The notes: generated by a model not told the origin, from the letters alone. DNA of 27,224 bases from CBIHNH01 sp966211425 (GCA_966211425.1 CBIHNH010000007.1:1-27224), one strand, 5' to 3'. Positions 8,078 through 15,739 are shown, numbered from the stretch's first letter. Numbers and translations: made by a program.

Positions 8078-9256
8078 TTAGTTATCCCGGCCTTTGACCG
8101 CATACAGATCTTCGCTGCCCGCCTCTACGATAAGCTTGGCTACGTCGAGCGCGGCATCGTTTTTTGCGAAACCATGAAACCGTTTCGTCACTTTTTGCGT
8201 GCGCTTCGGATCATTCTGGTACTGCCGTATCGCAACAAGTAGTTCGCCACCACTGCGGACGTCTTTATCGCTGACGACCAAGGCCGCCTCGGCCTTTTTA
8301 TATACCTCGGCGTTCATTACTTGATCCCCAAGGTGCTCAGCAGGAACGATGATTGTCGGCATAGCGAGCGCAGCTAACTCCTGCAGGAACGTTGCACTCC
8401 CCCGACTTATCACCACGTCAGCAGCACCGAGTATGGTGGCCATATCTTTATAGACAAACTCTACCACGTGATAATCAGGGTGTTCAGGTAGCTGGGTCTT
8501 GAAACGTTTATAGTGTTTTTTACCTGTGACGTGGTAGATTGCATACCCGTCCGCCAGCAGCTGCTCACCAATCATTACCATACCGGTGTTGATACTTTCA
8601 GCGCCGAGACCGCCGCCCGTTACAACAATGAGTGGCTTATCGATATCAACGATGCCGATCGTATCGCGAGCCGCACGTTGCTCGGCCTCGGTAAATGGAT
8701 GAAATGCAGGATCGATAGGTACACCAGTGTAGCTACTTCGCTCTGCCGGATAATTGTAGTTCTCTAGCGGTGAGCCGGTTGCAATCGCTTGGGCAAATCG
8801 TCCCAGAAGCTTGTTTGTCAGTCCGGGACGTGCATCCGAATCATGGATCACGAGTGGAATACGGAGCAACTTCGCCGCATAGCCGAGAGGGAGACACACG
8901 TAGCCGCCTTTCGCAAAGACAACGTCAGGCTTGAAGCGCAATAACAGTACGAAACTTTGCACAAAGCCTATGACAATATAGGCAATATCACGTAGATTGC
9001 GGACGACCGTCGGGATATCGAGCAATTGCCGCACGAGCGGGACCCCATGGTACCGGCGCAGCTTGCCCGCGCGGATAACATGCACCGGCACGGGCGTCCG
9101 TGCATGCTTCATCAGGCCTCGCGACTGTGTTTCAAAAGCCCGATCGCAAACGAACTGCACCTGTAGGTTTTTATCGAGACGGCTAAGCTCGTTGATGACG
9201 GCGAGTACTGGCGTAACGTGTCCGCCCGACCCCCCGCCGGCGCATAGTACTTTCAT
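8078..9256 (-). CDS. murG: UDP-GlcNAc--undecaprenyl-PP-MurNAc-pentapeptide GlcNAc transferase
   Basis: GT28 enzyme that adds GlcNAc to lipid I, making lipid II on the inner face of the membrane. It is 392 aa. The N-terminal glycine loop GGGSGGHVTP (7-16) is diagnostic. HDSDARPGLTNKLLG (138-152) takes the place of the HEQN segment. The donor-binding half shows GGGLGAESIN (214-223) and SRGSATFLQELAALAMP (284-300), followed by EHLGDQVMNAEVY (307-319), the usual DHQxxNA site. The start ATG has AAGGAG 8 nt upstream. The gene begins 74 bp inside the 3' end of ftsW, a long overlap suggesting tight coupling between lipid II synthesis and its SEDS polymerase. ftsQ follows after 6 bp. Confidence 0.96.
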   Translation of the reverse strand: MKVLCAGGGSGGHVTPVLAVINELSRLDKNLQVQFVCDRAFETQSRGLMKHARTPVPVHVIRAGKLRRYHGVPLVRQLLDIPTVVRNLRDIAYIVIGFVQSFVLLLRFKPDVVFAKGGYVCLPLGYAAKLLRIPLVIHDSDARPGLTNKLLGRFAQAIATGSPLENYNYPAERSSYTGVPIDPAFHPFTEAEQRAARDTIGIVDIDKPLIVVTGGGLGAESINTGMVMIGEQLLADGYAIYHVTGKKHYKRFKTQLPEHPDYHVVEFVYKDMATILGAADVVISRGSATFLQELAALAMPTIIVPAEHLGDQVMNAEVYKKAEAALVVSDKDVRSGGELLVAIRQYQNDPKRTQKVTKRFHGFAKNDAALDVAKLIVEAGSEDLYAVKGRDN

Positions 9257-10472
9257 CGCCCGACTCCTTTATTTCATCTATCGCCTGATGGGTTGTGTAC
9301 CTCGAAATATTGAACACGATCCCCAAGCCCAGCATCATAAACAGCAAACTAGTTCCGCCAAAGCTCAGAAACGGTAACGTAACGCCGGTAAGCGGAAAGA
9401 TTCCGGTCATAGCGCCTACATTGACGACAACGTGTGTCATGATCAGACCGAAAACACCGGCAGCGATCAGGCGAAGGTTAGGATCAGCCATCCGGTCAAC
9501 GACCATCAGTAGGCGCCGTAAGAGCATGAAAAAGAGCGCCAAGATGACCAAGACGCCGATATAACCAAATGTCTCTCCCAGGATAGCGAAGATCGAGTCG
9601 TTAACGGCTTCTGGCAAGTAGCCAAAAGCCTGGACGCTTTGCCCGAGCCCCCGCCCCGTCAATCCCCCGCTGCCGAGCGCGATAGCTGCCTGGGTAATAT
9701 GATATGATTCGGCATCAGCGGAGCTTGGGTTCATGAATGTCAGGACTCGTTCTATACGGTGCGGTGACGTGACAATCAGCAAAAATCCCAAGCCAACCGC
9801 CGATGCTGCCACGAGCCCGAACAGTCGAGCACTGAGACCTGAAATAAATAACATCGCAAATATCATGCCATACATCGTGATGCCGGTGCCCATATCCTTT
9901 TGGAACACGATCACGAACAGCGACGCGATACCGACGATAACCGCAAGTGGGATCAGGGTATCATGCAGGTTGTTTACCTTGCCCTGCTGCATTCGCCGCC
10001 CCAAAAACGCGGCAATAAACAGTAGCATACCGAACTTGAGCAGTTCTGCCGGCTGGAACGAACCGATACCAAAGTTAAACCACCGAGTTGCACCACCTGT
10101 TTCGATGATAATACCGCCGTCGAGGAATAGACCGAGTACCGCCAGCAGCAAACAAGCTCCTAAACCGACGAAAAGTATCTTATCGGCAAAACGCCTCCAG
10201 AGCTGGAGCGGTATATTTGCCGCCACCCCGAAGGCCATAAGGCCGATCACCAGATAGAGCAGCTGCTTTTGCATAAAGTGAGCCGTATCGAGTGTGTGAC
10301 CGCCCTGATTGATTAGCTCGACACGGGCCGGACTGATGGCATAGAGAACGACCACGCCGAGGAGGACGAGTATCCCCATAAACAAAACGATTTGGTAATC
10401 AGGCCGGTGACGACGTGTCCCGGTCTGTGTCGTGCGCGCCGCGCTAGATTGGCGGCGAGCCCGTAAGGTCAC
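9183..10472 (-). CDS. ftsW: SEDS peptidoglycan glycosyltransferase FtsW
   Basis: Multi-spanning septal glycosyltransferase that polymerises lipid II with the class B PBP. I place the start at the GTG at 10472. It lies 8 nt after a perfect GGAGGT and overlaps the mraY stop as GTGA, giving 429 aa. An in-frame ATG at 10538 would add 22 unlikely residues inside mraY. About ten membrane helices are visible. SEDS hallmarks include GGATRWFNFGIGSFQPAELLKF, FQKDMGTGITMYG, the extracytoplasmic stretch around SYHITQAAIALGSGGLTGRG, LPEAVNDSIFAILGETFGYIG and PFLSFGGTSLL near the C-terminus. The cytoplasmic tail is basic. It sits between mraY and murG in the dcw operon. RodA is the only real alternative, and the cluster context favours FtsW. 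Confidence 0.95.
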   Translation of the reverse strand: MTLRARRQSSAARTTQTGTRRHRPDYQIVLFMGILVLLGVVVLYAISPARVELINQGGHTLDTAHFMQKQLLYLVIGLMAFGVAANIPLQLWRRFADKILFVGLGACLLLAVLGLFLDGGIIIETGGATRWFNFGIGSFQPAELLKFGMLLFIAAFLGRRMQQGKVNNLHDTLIPLAVIVGIASLFVIVFQKDMGTGITMYGMIFAMLFISGLSARLFGLVAASAVGLGFLLIVTSPHRIERVLTFMNPSSADAESYHITQAAIALGSGGLTGRGLGQSVQAFGYLPEAVNDSIFAILGETFGYIGVLVILALFFMLLRRLLMVVDRMADPNLRLIAAGVFGLIMTHVVVNVGAMTGIFPLTGVTLPFLSFGGTSLLFMMLGLGIVFNISRYTTHQAIDEIKESGDESTMRRRGVGRTRYASTRRHQRA

Positions 10473-11518
10473 GTGATGATACCTCCAGCAAAGGCTAGCA
10501 GTAACCCTGCGAAGCCAACAATCTGCCCGATGATCCAAAAACGCATCGTGACCTTGGTCTCAGGCCAGCCCATCGCCTCAAGGTGGTGGTGGATTGGGGC
10601 GGAGATAAAGATCCGTCGATGGAAGTATTTTTTGCTCACCACCTGGATGAGGCTCGAACCGCCCTCGAGTACAAAAACGAAACCAATGATCGGCAAAAGG
10701 AACAAAGTATCCGTCAGCATGGCAACGACACCGAGAGCCGTTCCGTACGCGAAACTACCAACATCCCCCATAAAGAACCGTGCCGGATGGATGTTAAACC
10801 AGATGTAACTCATCAAGACACCGATGATCGTAAAACAAAAACCGGCGATCCCGAAGTTTCCCTGCAGGAGAGCGATAACCCCGAAGACACCAAATGACGT
10901 GGCCAAAAGTCCGCCGGCCAGCCCATCGAGACCATCGCTTATATTGACCGCATTGCTCGTAGTGACAACAACGAGCATAAACAGCGGGATAATAAACCAG
11001 CCGACCTCAAGCGGACCATAAAACGGCACGTGGACGTCGGTATAGCCGAGTTTATAGTAGAAGAACCAAGCGCCGATCGCAGCGATCAGTGTGATCAGGC
11101 CAAACTTTACGCTTGAGCGAAGTCCGGCCGCACCGAGGCCGCTGCCTCGGAGGTTGATGAGGTCATCAACCAAGCCAACCAACGCCCCGCCGACAAAAGC
11201 AGCCAGCGGCAACCACGTCTGCTCTCGGTCAAGGTTTACGGCCAAGGTTATAAACGTCACGACAATCAGCGCGATAATACCAGCCATGGTCGGAATATTT
11301 CGCTTGAACTTGGTTGCGTGCAGCTTCGTAAAAACCTCGAGTGCCTCACCGGTCGTGCTGGTTGTACGCTGCTTTTTCCAGAACCGGTACCGATAGGCCG
11401 CATAGGTATAAACCGGCGTGAGCAGCATGGCCAGCGAAAAACCGCCGACAGCCAAGGCAAACAGCTTGATGAGCTCCTGGGTGAGGTCAACGATCGTAAG
11501 GGCTTCGGGTAATGTCAT
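10469..11518 (-). CDS. mraY: phospho-N-acetylmuramoyl-pentapeptide transferase MraY
   Basis: Polytopic enzyme that transfers phospho-MurNAc-pentapeptide to undecaprenyl phosphate, forming lipid I. It is 349 aa, slightly shorter than E. coli MraY. Conserved Mg2+/catalytic features are visible: VDDLINLRG (Asp118/Asp119), NAVNISDGLDGLAGG (189-203), FFMGDVGS (248-255) and APIHHHLEAMGW (307-318). About ten hydrophobic helices alternate with these loops. The gene begins 12 bp after the ftsI stop. Its own upstream ribosome site is weak (CGGAAAAC), so translation may lean on coupling. Its stop overlaps the ftsW start by 4 bp. The UDP-MurNAc-pentapeptide substrate would come from MurC-F, which are not in this window. 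Confidence 0.96.
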   Translation of the reverse strand: MTLPEALTIVDLTQELIKLFALAVGGFSLAMLLTPVYTYAAYRYRFWKKQRTTSTTGEALEVFTKLHATKFKRNIPTMAGIIALIVVTFITLAVNLDREQTWLPLAAFVGGALVGLVDDLINLRGSGLGAAGLRSSVKFGLITLIAAIGAWFFYYKLGYTDVHVPFYGPLEVGWFIIPLFMLVVVTTSNAVNISDGLDGLAGGLLATSFGVFGVIALLQGNFGIAGFCFTIIGVLMSYIWFNIHPARFFMGDVGSFAYGTALGVVAMLTDTLFLLPIIGFVFVLEGGSSLIQVVSKKYFHRRIFISAPIHHHLEAMGWPETKVTMRFWIIGQIVGFAGLLLAFAGGIIT

Positions 11519-11530
11519 GGTGTTTTCCGT

Positions 11531-13294
11531 TTATTGGTTTTTTGGTGGTATTTCTAAATATTTCAACATCCAGTTGGATAGCTCGTTAAAGATCGGTCCA
11601 GCGGCCACGGTTCCGGAATATCCGGCCGTGAGCTTGGAATCATCTACGCGTACCATTATGACATATTCTGGGGTATCAGCACCACCAAATCCGAGGTAAC
11701 TACCGATCTCATCATCATCGCTGTAACGGCCGAGGTTCGTATCGAAGACCTGGGTCGTACCGGTCTTGCCACCGATCTTGTAACCCGGTGGGTCAAACTT
11801 ACCAAAGAACCCGAGATGGCGCCCTTGATAGGTCATCTCGCGGAGCGTACGTGAGTTCTCGGGAGACAATACGCCGCTCGCGACAACCTTTGGCGCCTGC
11901 TCGCTAACCGAACCATCGGCGTTTACGATGCCCTGCACCATAGTCGGCTGATAGTAGACACCTCCGTTCATGGCGGCAGAAAACGCCGCAGCCGTCTGGA
12001 TCATCGTCACATTCATACCCTGGCCAAATGCCATATTTGCATACTTTACGTTGCGCCCCTGACCTTGGTTCGGTTTAACGACAGAACCCTTCGTCTCACC
12101 CGCTTGCTCAATGCCCGTCGCATGCTCAAACCGATAGTGATTGACATAATAATCATAGAGTTTTTCCCTGGCTTCTTTGTTCACCGATCCGCCGCCCATC
12201 TGCTGCAGCACCCAAACGACGCCGGTGTTGAGGGAGTACTGCAGGACATCGGTCATGCTGGTGTTCGGATAGATCGGGTCTTCCTCGACATTTCGGATGA
12301 TTTCACCGTCGACATTGATGCTGCCGGTATTGTTAAAGACCGTACTCGCCGTCACTGCGCCGCTATCGAGCCCAGCGCCCATCAACAACACCTTCATCAC
12401 CGATCCGGCTTCGTATGGATTACTGACAACGCTATTCAGGTAGACAGCCGCGTTATCAACCTCACCGTATTTGGCAGGATCATAGGTCGGATAGTTTGCC
12501 ATCGCCATAACGCGGCCAGTGTTTGGGTCCATTACGACGACACTACCCTTGGTCGCTTTTGCATCGGCGAGACCCTTCCGGAGTACTTCTTCGGCTTTTT
12601 GCTGGATGTTGCGGTCGATACTCAGCAGCACGTCCGTACCATCTACTGCAGGTGTACTAGCGTCATCGGCGCCAATAGTGAGCGGGATCTGACGCACATC
12701 GGTGACGGTCTGGAGTTGCCCTGCCCGACCGGCAAGTTGTCCGTTCCAGGCACCTTCGAGCCCGTACTGGCCGAGGCCGTCATTATTTACGAAACCGAGC
12801 AACTGTGAGCCGAGCTGGCCTTCTGGATACACGCGCCTGGTGCCTTTTTGCAGTCCAACCCCGGCGAGATCTTTTTCGCGCAGCTTTTCGGCCTGAGATC
12901 TGGTCAACTGACGCGCCATCACGACATAACGGAGCTTCTTGCTGTCGAGCAAGTCTTCATAGTTATCAACGAGATTGCCTCCGGCGATATCACGCATCGC
13001 TTTTTGGATGGCAGCTGGGTCTTCTACCTCCTGAGGGTCAGCAAAAACGGTATACACCGTTTCATTTAGGACGAGGGGCACTTTTGCATTACCATCGAGC
13101 GCAAAGATCTTGCCGCGCTCTGGAACGATAGTCAGTTTTGAGACCTGTGTTTGAAACGCCCGTTCAGCATAGAAACTATGACGGATAACCTGTAGGTAAA
13201 ATAGTCGCAGCGCAAACAAGGCCAATACGCCGACAAGGATGTACAGCAAGAGATTTGTTCGCGACGACATGCCGCTCAGGCGGGGTAACTGCAT
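11531..13294 (-). CDS. ftsI: class B penicillin-binding protein (FtsI-type transpeptidase)
   Basis: Septal transpeptidase partner of FtsW, 587 aa. One N-terminal membrane helix (about 13-36, TNLLLYILVGVLALFALRL) anchors the extracytoplasmic part. PERGKIFALDGN (58-69) opens the PBP dimerisation/pedestal domain. The transpeptidase domain holds all three motifs: SVMK (Ser298, Lys301) in YEAGSVMK, SLN (354-356) and KTG (510-512) in GGKTGTTQVF. The serine motif is SxxK as expected, with Ala in place of the usual Pro before Gly. The C-terminus lacks PASTA domains. It follows ftsL by 22 bp and precedes mraY by 12 bp. An alternative start at Met9 is possible, since neither start has a strong ribosome site. 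The FtsI assignment over an elongation PBP2 rests on cluster position. Confidence 0.93.
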   Translation of the reverse strand: MQLPRLSGMSSRTNLLLYILVGVLALFALRLFYLQVIRHSFYAERAFQTQVSKLTIVPERGKIFALDGNAKVPLVLNETVYTVFADPQEVEDPAAIQKAMRDIAGGNLVDNYEDLLDSKKLRYVVMARQLTRSQAEKLREKDLAGVGLQKGTRRVYPEGQLGSQLLGFVNNDGLGQYGLEGAWNGQLAGRAGQLQTVTDVRQIPLTIGADDASTPAVDGTDVLLSIDRNIQQKAEEVLRKGLADAKATKGSVVVMDPNTGRVMAMANYPTYDPAKYGEVDNAAVYLNSVVSNPYEAGSVMKVLLMGAGLDSGAVTASTVFNNTGSINVDGEIIRNVEEDPIYPNTSMTDVLQYSLNTGVVWVLQQMGGGSVNKEAREKLYDYYVNHYRFEHATGIEQAGETKGSVVKPNQGQGRNVKYANMAFGQGMNVTMIQTAAAFSAAMNGGVYYQPTMVQGIVNADGSVSEQAPKVVASGVLSPENSRTLREMTYQGRHLGFFGKFDPPGYKIGGKTGTTQVFDTNLGRYSDDDEIGSYLGFGGADTPEYVIMVRVDDSKLTAGYSGTVAAGPIFNELSNWMLKYLEIPPKNQ

Positions 13295-13316
13295 ACGGTT
13301 ATTCTATTTAGTATAC

Positions 13317-13673
13317 CTAGTTCGTAGCGTATTCGGTAGTAGCTGGTTCAGTCATAGCTGCAGCGACGTTACTACTCTTAACTCGTTCGAGAGCTTGGAG
13401 TCTGGCGTTTTCATTTTCAAGATCTTGCCGTTCGGCGAGAAGCGCTGAACGCTTCGTCTCGAGACTATCGAGCTGGTAGCCATACGTACTCGTTTTGGTA
13501 ACTTGCGTCAGATAGATCAAGCCGAGAACGGCGATCATGAGCGCGATCAAAACGGTATGTGCAACCGGACCGAGAGTCGCAGTTGGTGCGAACGCAACCG
13601 TATTTTGGTTACGACGCCACATGCGATCTTGCCTACCATTGAACGTAGATGTGGTGGAACGATATCGTGACAT
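13317..13673 (-). CDS. ftsL: FtsL-like division protein
   Basis: 118-aa bitopic protein: a basic cytoplasmic N-terminus, one membrane helix (about 38-57, HTVLIALMIAVLGLIYLTQV), then a coiled-coil stretch (about 66-100, SLETKRSALLAERQDLENEN). This layout plus its place between rsmH and ftsI is the classic FtsL signature. FtsL forms a complex with FtsQ and FtsB to activate FtsWI. The sequence upstream of the ATG (AAATAAAAACCTCC) lacks a Shine-Dalgarno match, and a strong stem-loop sits 36 bp upstream. Translation control by that hairpin is possible but unproven. Primary-sequence similarity within FtsL is always low, so the call relies on topology and synteny. Confidence 0.85.
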   Translation of the reverse strand: MSRYRSTTSTFNGRQDRMWRRNQNTVAFAPTATLGPVAHTVLIALMIAVLGLIYLTQVTKTSTYGYQLDSLETKRSALLAERQDLENENARLQALERVKSSNVAAAMTEPATTEYATN

Positions 13674-13708
13674 GGAGGTTTTTATTTCTTCGTATTTTTA
13701 TATTTGGT

Positions 13709-13745
13709 GTTTGTCCGCCCCTGTATTTTTCAGAGGCGGACAAAC
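13709..13745 (-). other. strong stem-loop between the 25-aa ORF and ftsL
   Basis: A perfect 11-bp inverted repeat, GTTTGTCCGCC (13709-13719) with GGCGGACAAAC (13735-13745), extended inside by three more pairs after one mismatch around an A/U loop. On the transcribed (minus) strand it starts 10 nt after the stop of the 25-aa ORF. Neither side has a clean T-tract, so it may be an attenuator or an RNA-processing/stability element rather than a full terminator. Confidence 0.6.
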
Positions 13746-13755
13746 AAGGTCTAGC

Positions 13756-13833
13756 TTACGCCTGTTTTGCAGCGTGAACGACGTGAACGTCGATCTTGAC
13801 TGCGCGTGAAGCGTCTTTGATTACGATAGGCAT
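13756..13833 (-). CDS. 25-aa small ORF between rsmH and ftsL
   Basis: Not a family I know. The peptide begins MPIVIKDASRAV and ends HVVHAAKQA. It is supported by an AAAGGA site 9 nt before the ATG, by a start only 22 nt after the rsmH stop, by codon choice like that of its neighbours (GTC, GAC, ATC, GTT), and by a TAA directly before a strong stem-loop. It has no hydrophobic helix or signal peptide, and alternating V-I-V and V-K-I-D-V-H-V-V stretches suggest beta strands. It could be a real small protein or a leader peptide setting ftsL expression through the downstream hairpin. Being so short, it may still be chance. Confidence 0.5.
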   Translation of the reverse strand: MPIVIKDASRAVKIDVHVVHAAKQA

Positions 13834-13854
13834 TTTTCCCTATCCTTTCTTTTT

Positions 13855-14790
13855 TTATTTTTTCACAGCCGCTCGAAGCGTAGCGCTTCGCGCGCGCGGA
13901 TTGTGAACATCGTCAGTTTTGCCCAGGATTGCTTTTTTGGTCAAAGTGGCAAGCTCTGCTTCGTACCCCGCCGATACCATCTCAGCGATATACCGCTTTA
14001 CGAGACGATCCTCTAGGCTATGAAACGAGATGAACACGATGCGTCCGCCGGGGCGGAGTAGCTTCGTAACGCAGGCGAGCAGTCGCTCAATCTGTGTCAG
14101 CTCATCGTTGAGCGCAATCCGGATAGCTTGAAAAGTACGCGTGGCCGGGTGCACCTTTGCACGGGGACCACGATGGGTTGAGAGTACAGCGCGGGCGAGA
14201 TCTTCGGTTGTACGAAGTGGTCGTGATCGAACGATTTTCCGCGCGATCTGAGCAGCCTTTCGTGGTCGCTCTTCGCCATACATCGTGATGATACGAGCCA
14301 GCTCGGCCTCCGTCGTGCGGTTGACCAACGTATAGGCACTACGTACCTGTCGTTGATCCATTCGCATGTCGAGTGGACCGTCATGTTGTATCGAGAATCC
14401 TCGCTCTGCCCTGTCAAGTTGCGGTGACGATACACCAAAATCAACTAAAACCATATCATAAGCCTCGCCGCGCTCGGTGGCGGCTTCAGCAAAATGTGCA
14501 AAATCATCGTGTACGAGTGTTGCTCCGGATTGCTCAAGTGTCTTGAGTTCTCGGATAGCGTTTTCGTCACGATCGACTAAGGTTACTGTCCCGAACCCGC
14601 CGAGTCGCTCTGCGACTGCACGCGCGTGTCCGCCATACCCGGCCGTGAGGTCGAGGTATGTTTCACCGGTCGCCGGAGCTAAAAGCTCGACAACCTGATC
14701 CAGTAAAACCGGTTGGTGGAGCCCGCTTTCCACCGGTTGGTGGTCGTCGGAAGCTCCGGGTTGGAGTTGTTGTGGTGTATGTTTACTCAT
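13855..14790 (-). CDS. rsmH: 16S rRNA (cytosine1402-N4)-methyltransferase RsmH
   Basis: 311-aa SAM-dependent methyltransferase (old name MraW) that modifies C1402 in the ribosomal P site. The opening HQPVLLDQVVELLAP is typical. SAM motif I reads YLDLTAGYGGHARAVAERLG, with ALVDRDE-like TLVDRDENAI after it. DMVLVDFGVSSPQLD and the following FSIQHDGPLDMRMD are family signatures, as is FISFHSLEDRLVKRY near the C-terminus. It is the second gene of the dcw cluster, 345 bp from mraZ, an unusually long gap. A weak possible promoter (TTGACG, 17 bp, TATCTC; 14862-14834 on the minus strand) lies just upstream, so rsmH onward may be partly independent of the mraZ promoter. The ribosome site is poor. Confidence 0.96.
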   Translation of the reverse strand: MSKHTPQQLQPGASDDHQPVESGLHQPVLLDQVVELLAPATGETYLDLTAGYGGHARAVAERLGGFGTVTLVDRDENAIRELKTLEQSGATLVHDDFAHFAEAATERGEAYDMVLVDFGVSSPQLDRAERGFSIQHDGPLDMRMDQRQVRSAYTLVNRTTEAELARIITMYGEERPRKAAQIARKIVRSRPLRTTEDLARAVLSTHRGPRAKVHPATRTFQAIRIALNDELTQIERLLACVTKLLRPGGRIVFISFHSLEDRLVKRYIAEMVSAGYEAELATLTKKAILGKTDDVHNPRARSATLRAAVKK

Positions 14791-14833
14791 ATTTTCTTGA
14801 GGTCACCTATCTTACAGTCAGTTTTTATTTTCG

Positions 14834-14862
14834 GAGATATTTTTGTTTTTGTGTATCGTCAA
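14834..14862 (-). promoter_or_regulatory. possible weak promoter before rsmH
   Basis: On the minus strand TTGACG (14862-14857), a 17-bp spacer, then TATCTC (14839-14834). The -35 is good, but the -10 matches only the first three positions. It would give a leader of about 37 nt for rsmH. Confidence 0.25.
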
Positions 14863-14889
14863 TGGAGTTGTTGTTGTGTGGAGTATGGG

Positions 14890-15117
14890 ATGAACCGTAC
14901 TCCGCATCTGCCCACTGACGAAAGTGAGAGACTTATGTGTGTTGAGATCCCCGAAACAAGTTTCATAGGGGGAAATCAATGTGAGGTGGAGTTTTTTGGG
15001 AGGTGTGTGTTACTAAAAGAACGAGCGCAAAAGTACGCGGTTGCGCTTGCCACGTCTGACTGCCAGGTAGCTGACCTCGAAGATTTCTCGGTTATGTTAC
15101 CTAGCCCGGATTGTTAA
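14890..15117 (+). CDS. possible 75-aa ORF antisense to the mraZ-rsmH leader
   Basis: Unrecognised. It occupies the 345-bp space between mraZ and rsmH on the opposite strand. The peptide starts MNRTPHLPTDESERLM and ends DLEDFSVMLPSPDC, contains four cysteines and has no membrane helix. A GGAG lies about 9 nt before the ATG. The amino-acid mix looks protein-like, and the frame stays open upstream into rsmH, which weakens the argument for a real gene since that opening is a shadow of rsmH. No minus-strand frame of any length competes here. The alternative is an untranslated spacer within the dcw operon. Confidence 0.3.
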   Translation: MNRTPHLPTDESERLMCVEIPETSFIGGNQCEVEFFGRCVLLKERAQKYAVALATSDCQVADLEDFSVMLPSPDC

Positions 15118-15135
15118 GGGGCGCACGTCTAAAAT

Positions 15136-15498
15136 CTAGTTAGCTTTCGCTAGTCGCCAGTATTTCCCTGCTCTAACACAGACGACGTCTTTGTCGATAC
15201 CTGCGTAGTCGAGGAGATGCTGCTCGATTGTGATACGTCCTTGTTTTGCATCGAGCTCCGCACCCACCTTGCCCATACGAAACTGTACGTTAAGGTCGGC
15301 TGTCTTCTCATCGAGAATACTACCTGAGAGTGCCGGCTCTACATCCTGATCCCAGACAACCTGGGGGTAGATGTGCAGATAGGAGGAAAAGCCGCGCGTT
15401 ATCACTACTCCGCCTGCGAACTCGGCTCGAAGTTCAGCGGGTATAGTTAACCGCCGCTTATCGTCAAGCTTTCGTTCAAAGTAGTCGGCGCTTGCCAT
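15136..15498 (-). CDS. mraZ: transcriptional regulator MraZ
   Basis: 120-aa regulator with two tandem SpoVT-AbrB half-domains: KLDDKRRLTIPAELR (about 10-24) and LDAKQGRITIEQHLLDYAGI (about 82-101). It is shorter than the usual ~143 aa, mainly at the C-terminus. MraZ forms rings that bind direct repeats in its own promoter and represses the dcw cluster. Exactly such repeats, four GTGGGTA boxes, sit in this promoter. The start ATG has AGGAAAGAG just upstream. A leader of about 90 nt separates the predicted transcription start from the gene. It is the first gene of the dcw cluster. Identity is secure. Confidence 0.95.
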   Translation of the reverse strand: MASADYFERKLDDKRRLTIPAELRAEFAGGVVITRGFSSYLHIYPQVVWDQDVEPALSGSILDEKTADLNVQFRMGKVGAELDAKQGRITIEQHLLDYAGIDKDVVCVRAGKYWRLAKAN

Positions 15499-15570
15499 TC
15501 TCTTTCCTATCTTAGGACCGCTAATTGTTTTTTTGGTGCCGTGGTTTTTTATTTTTGTGGCGCGAGTTGT

Positions 15571-15618
15571 TACCCACGCTTACCCACTGAGGACAGTATA
15601 GTACCCACTTCTACCCAC
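15571..15618 (-). promoter_or_regulatory. MraZ boxes: four GTGGGTA repeats
   Basis: Minus-strand GTGGGTA occurs at 15618-15612, 15608-15602, 15587-15581 and 15577-15571. Within each pair the boxes are 10 bp apart, and the pairs are 21 bp apart, so all lie on one face of the helix. One pair fills the promoter spacer and the other covers about +1 to +18. This matches the known MraZ pattern of TGGGN repeats with 5-nt spacers. Confidence 0.88.
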
Positions 15619-15624
15619 ATGCAA
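15595..15624 (-). promoter_or_regulatory. mraZ/dcw promoter
   Basis: On the minus strand TTGCAT (15624-15619), an 18-bp spacer, then TATACT (15600-15595). The predicted transcription start is near 15588. Two MraZ boxes sit inside the spacer and two follow the start, so occupancy would block polymerase. Confidence 0.78.
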
Positions 15625-15660
15625 GTCCTTTTTTCAGGAAAAGGCGTCATCGGCTCGTAC

Positions 15661-15669
15661 TTATCCACA
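15661..15669 (+). promoter_or_regulatory. consensus DnaA box upstream of the mraZ promoter
   Basis: TTATCCACA matches the strict DnaA-box consensus at all nine positions. It is a single box, not a cluster, so it does not look like an origin. It lies about 37 bp upstream of the mraZ -35 and could link division-gene expression to DnaA, or be chance. Confidence 0.4.
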
Positions 15670-15689
15670 ATTTGTTCGGTATTTGTACA

Positions 15690-15713
15690 GAAAAACAGGG
15701 GTGAATCCCCTGT
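15690..15713 (-). terminator. intrinsic terminator of the 59-aa membrane protein unit
   Basis: On the minus strand a 7-bp GC-rich stem, ACAGGGG (15713-15707) with CCCCTGT (15701-15695), encloses a 5-nt loop and runs into TTTTTCTGT. It is placed 26 bp after the 59-aa ORF and before the mraZ promoter, insulating the two units. Confidence 0.82.
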
Positions 15714-15739
15714 CGTTCGTTGCTCGGTATTTTTAGTAC

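Noticed and set aside
10473..10538. Longer ftsW start at the ATG at 10538
   Set aside because: The extra 22 residues lie inside mraY, while the GTG at 10472 has a perfect GGAGGT 8 nt upstream and a GTGA overlap.
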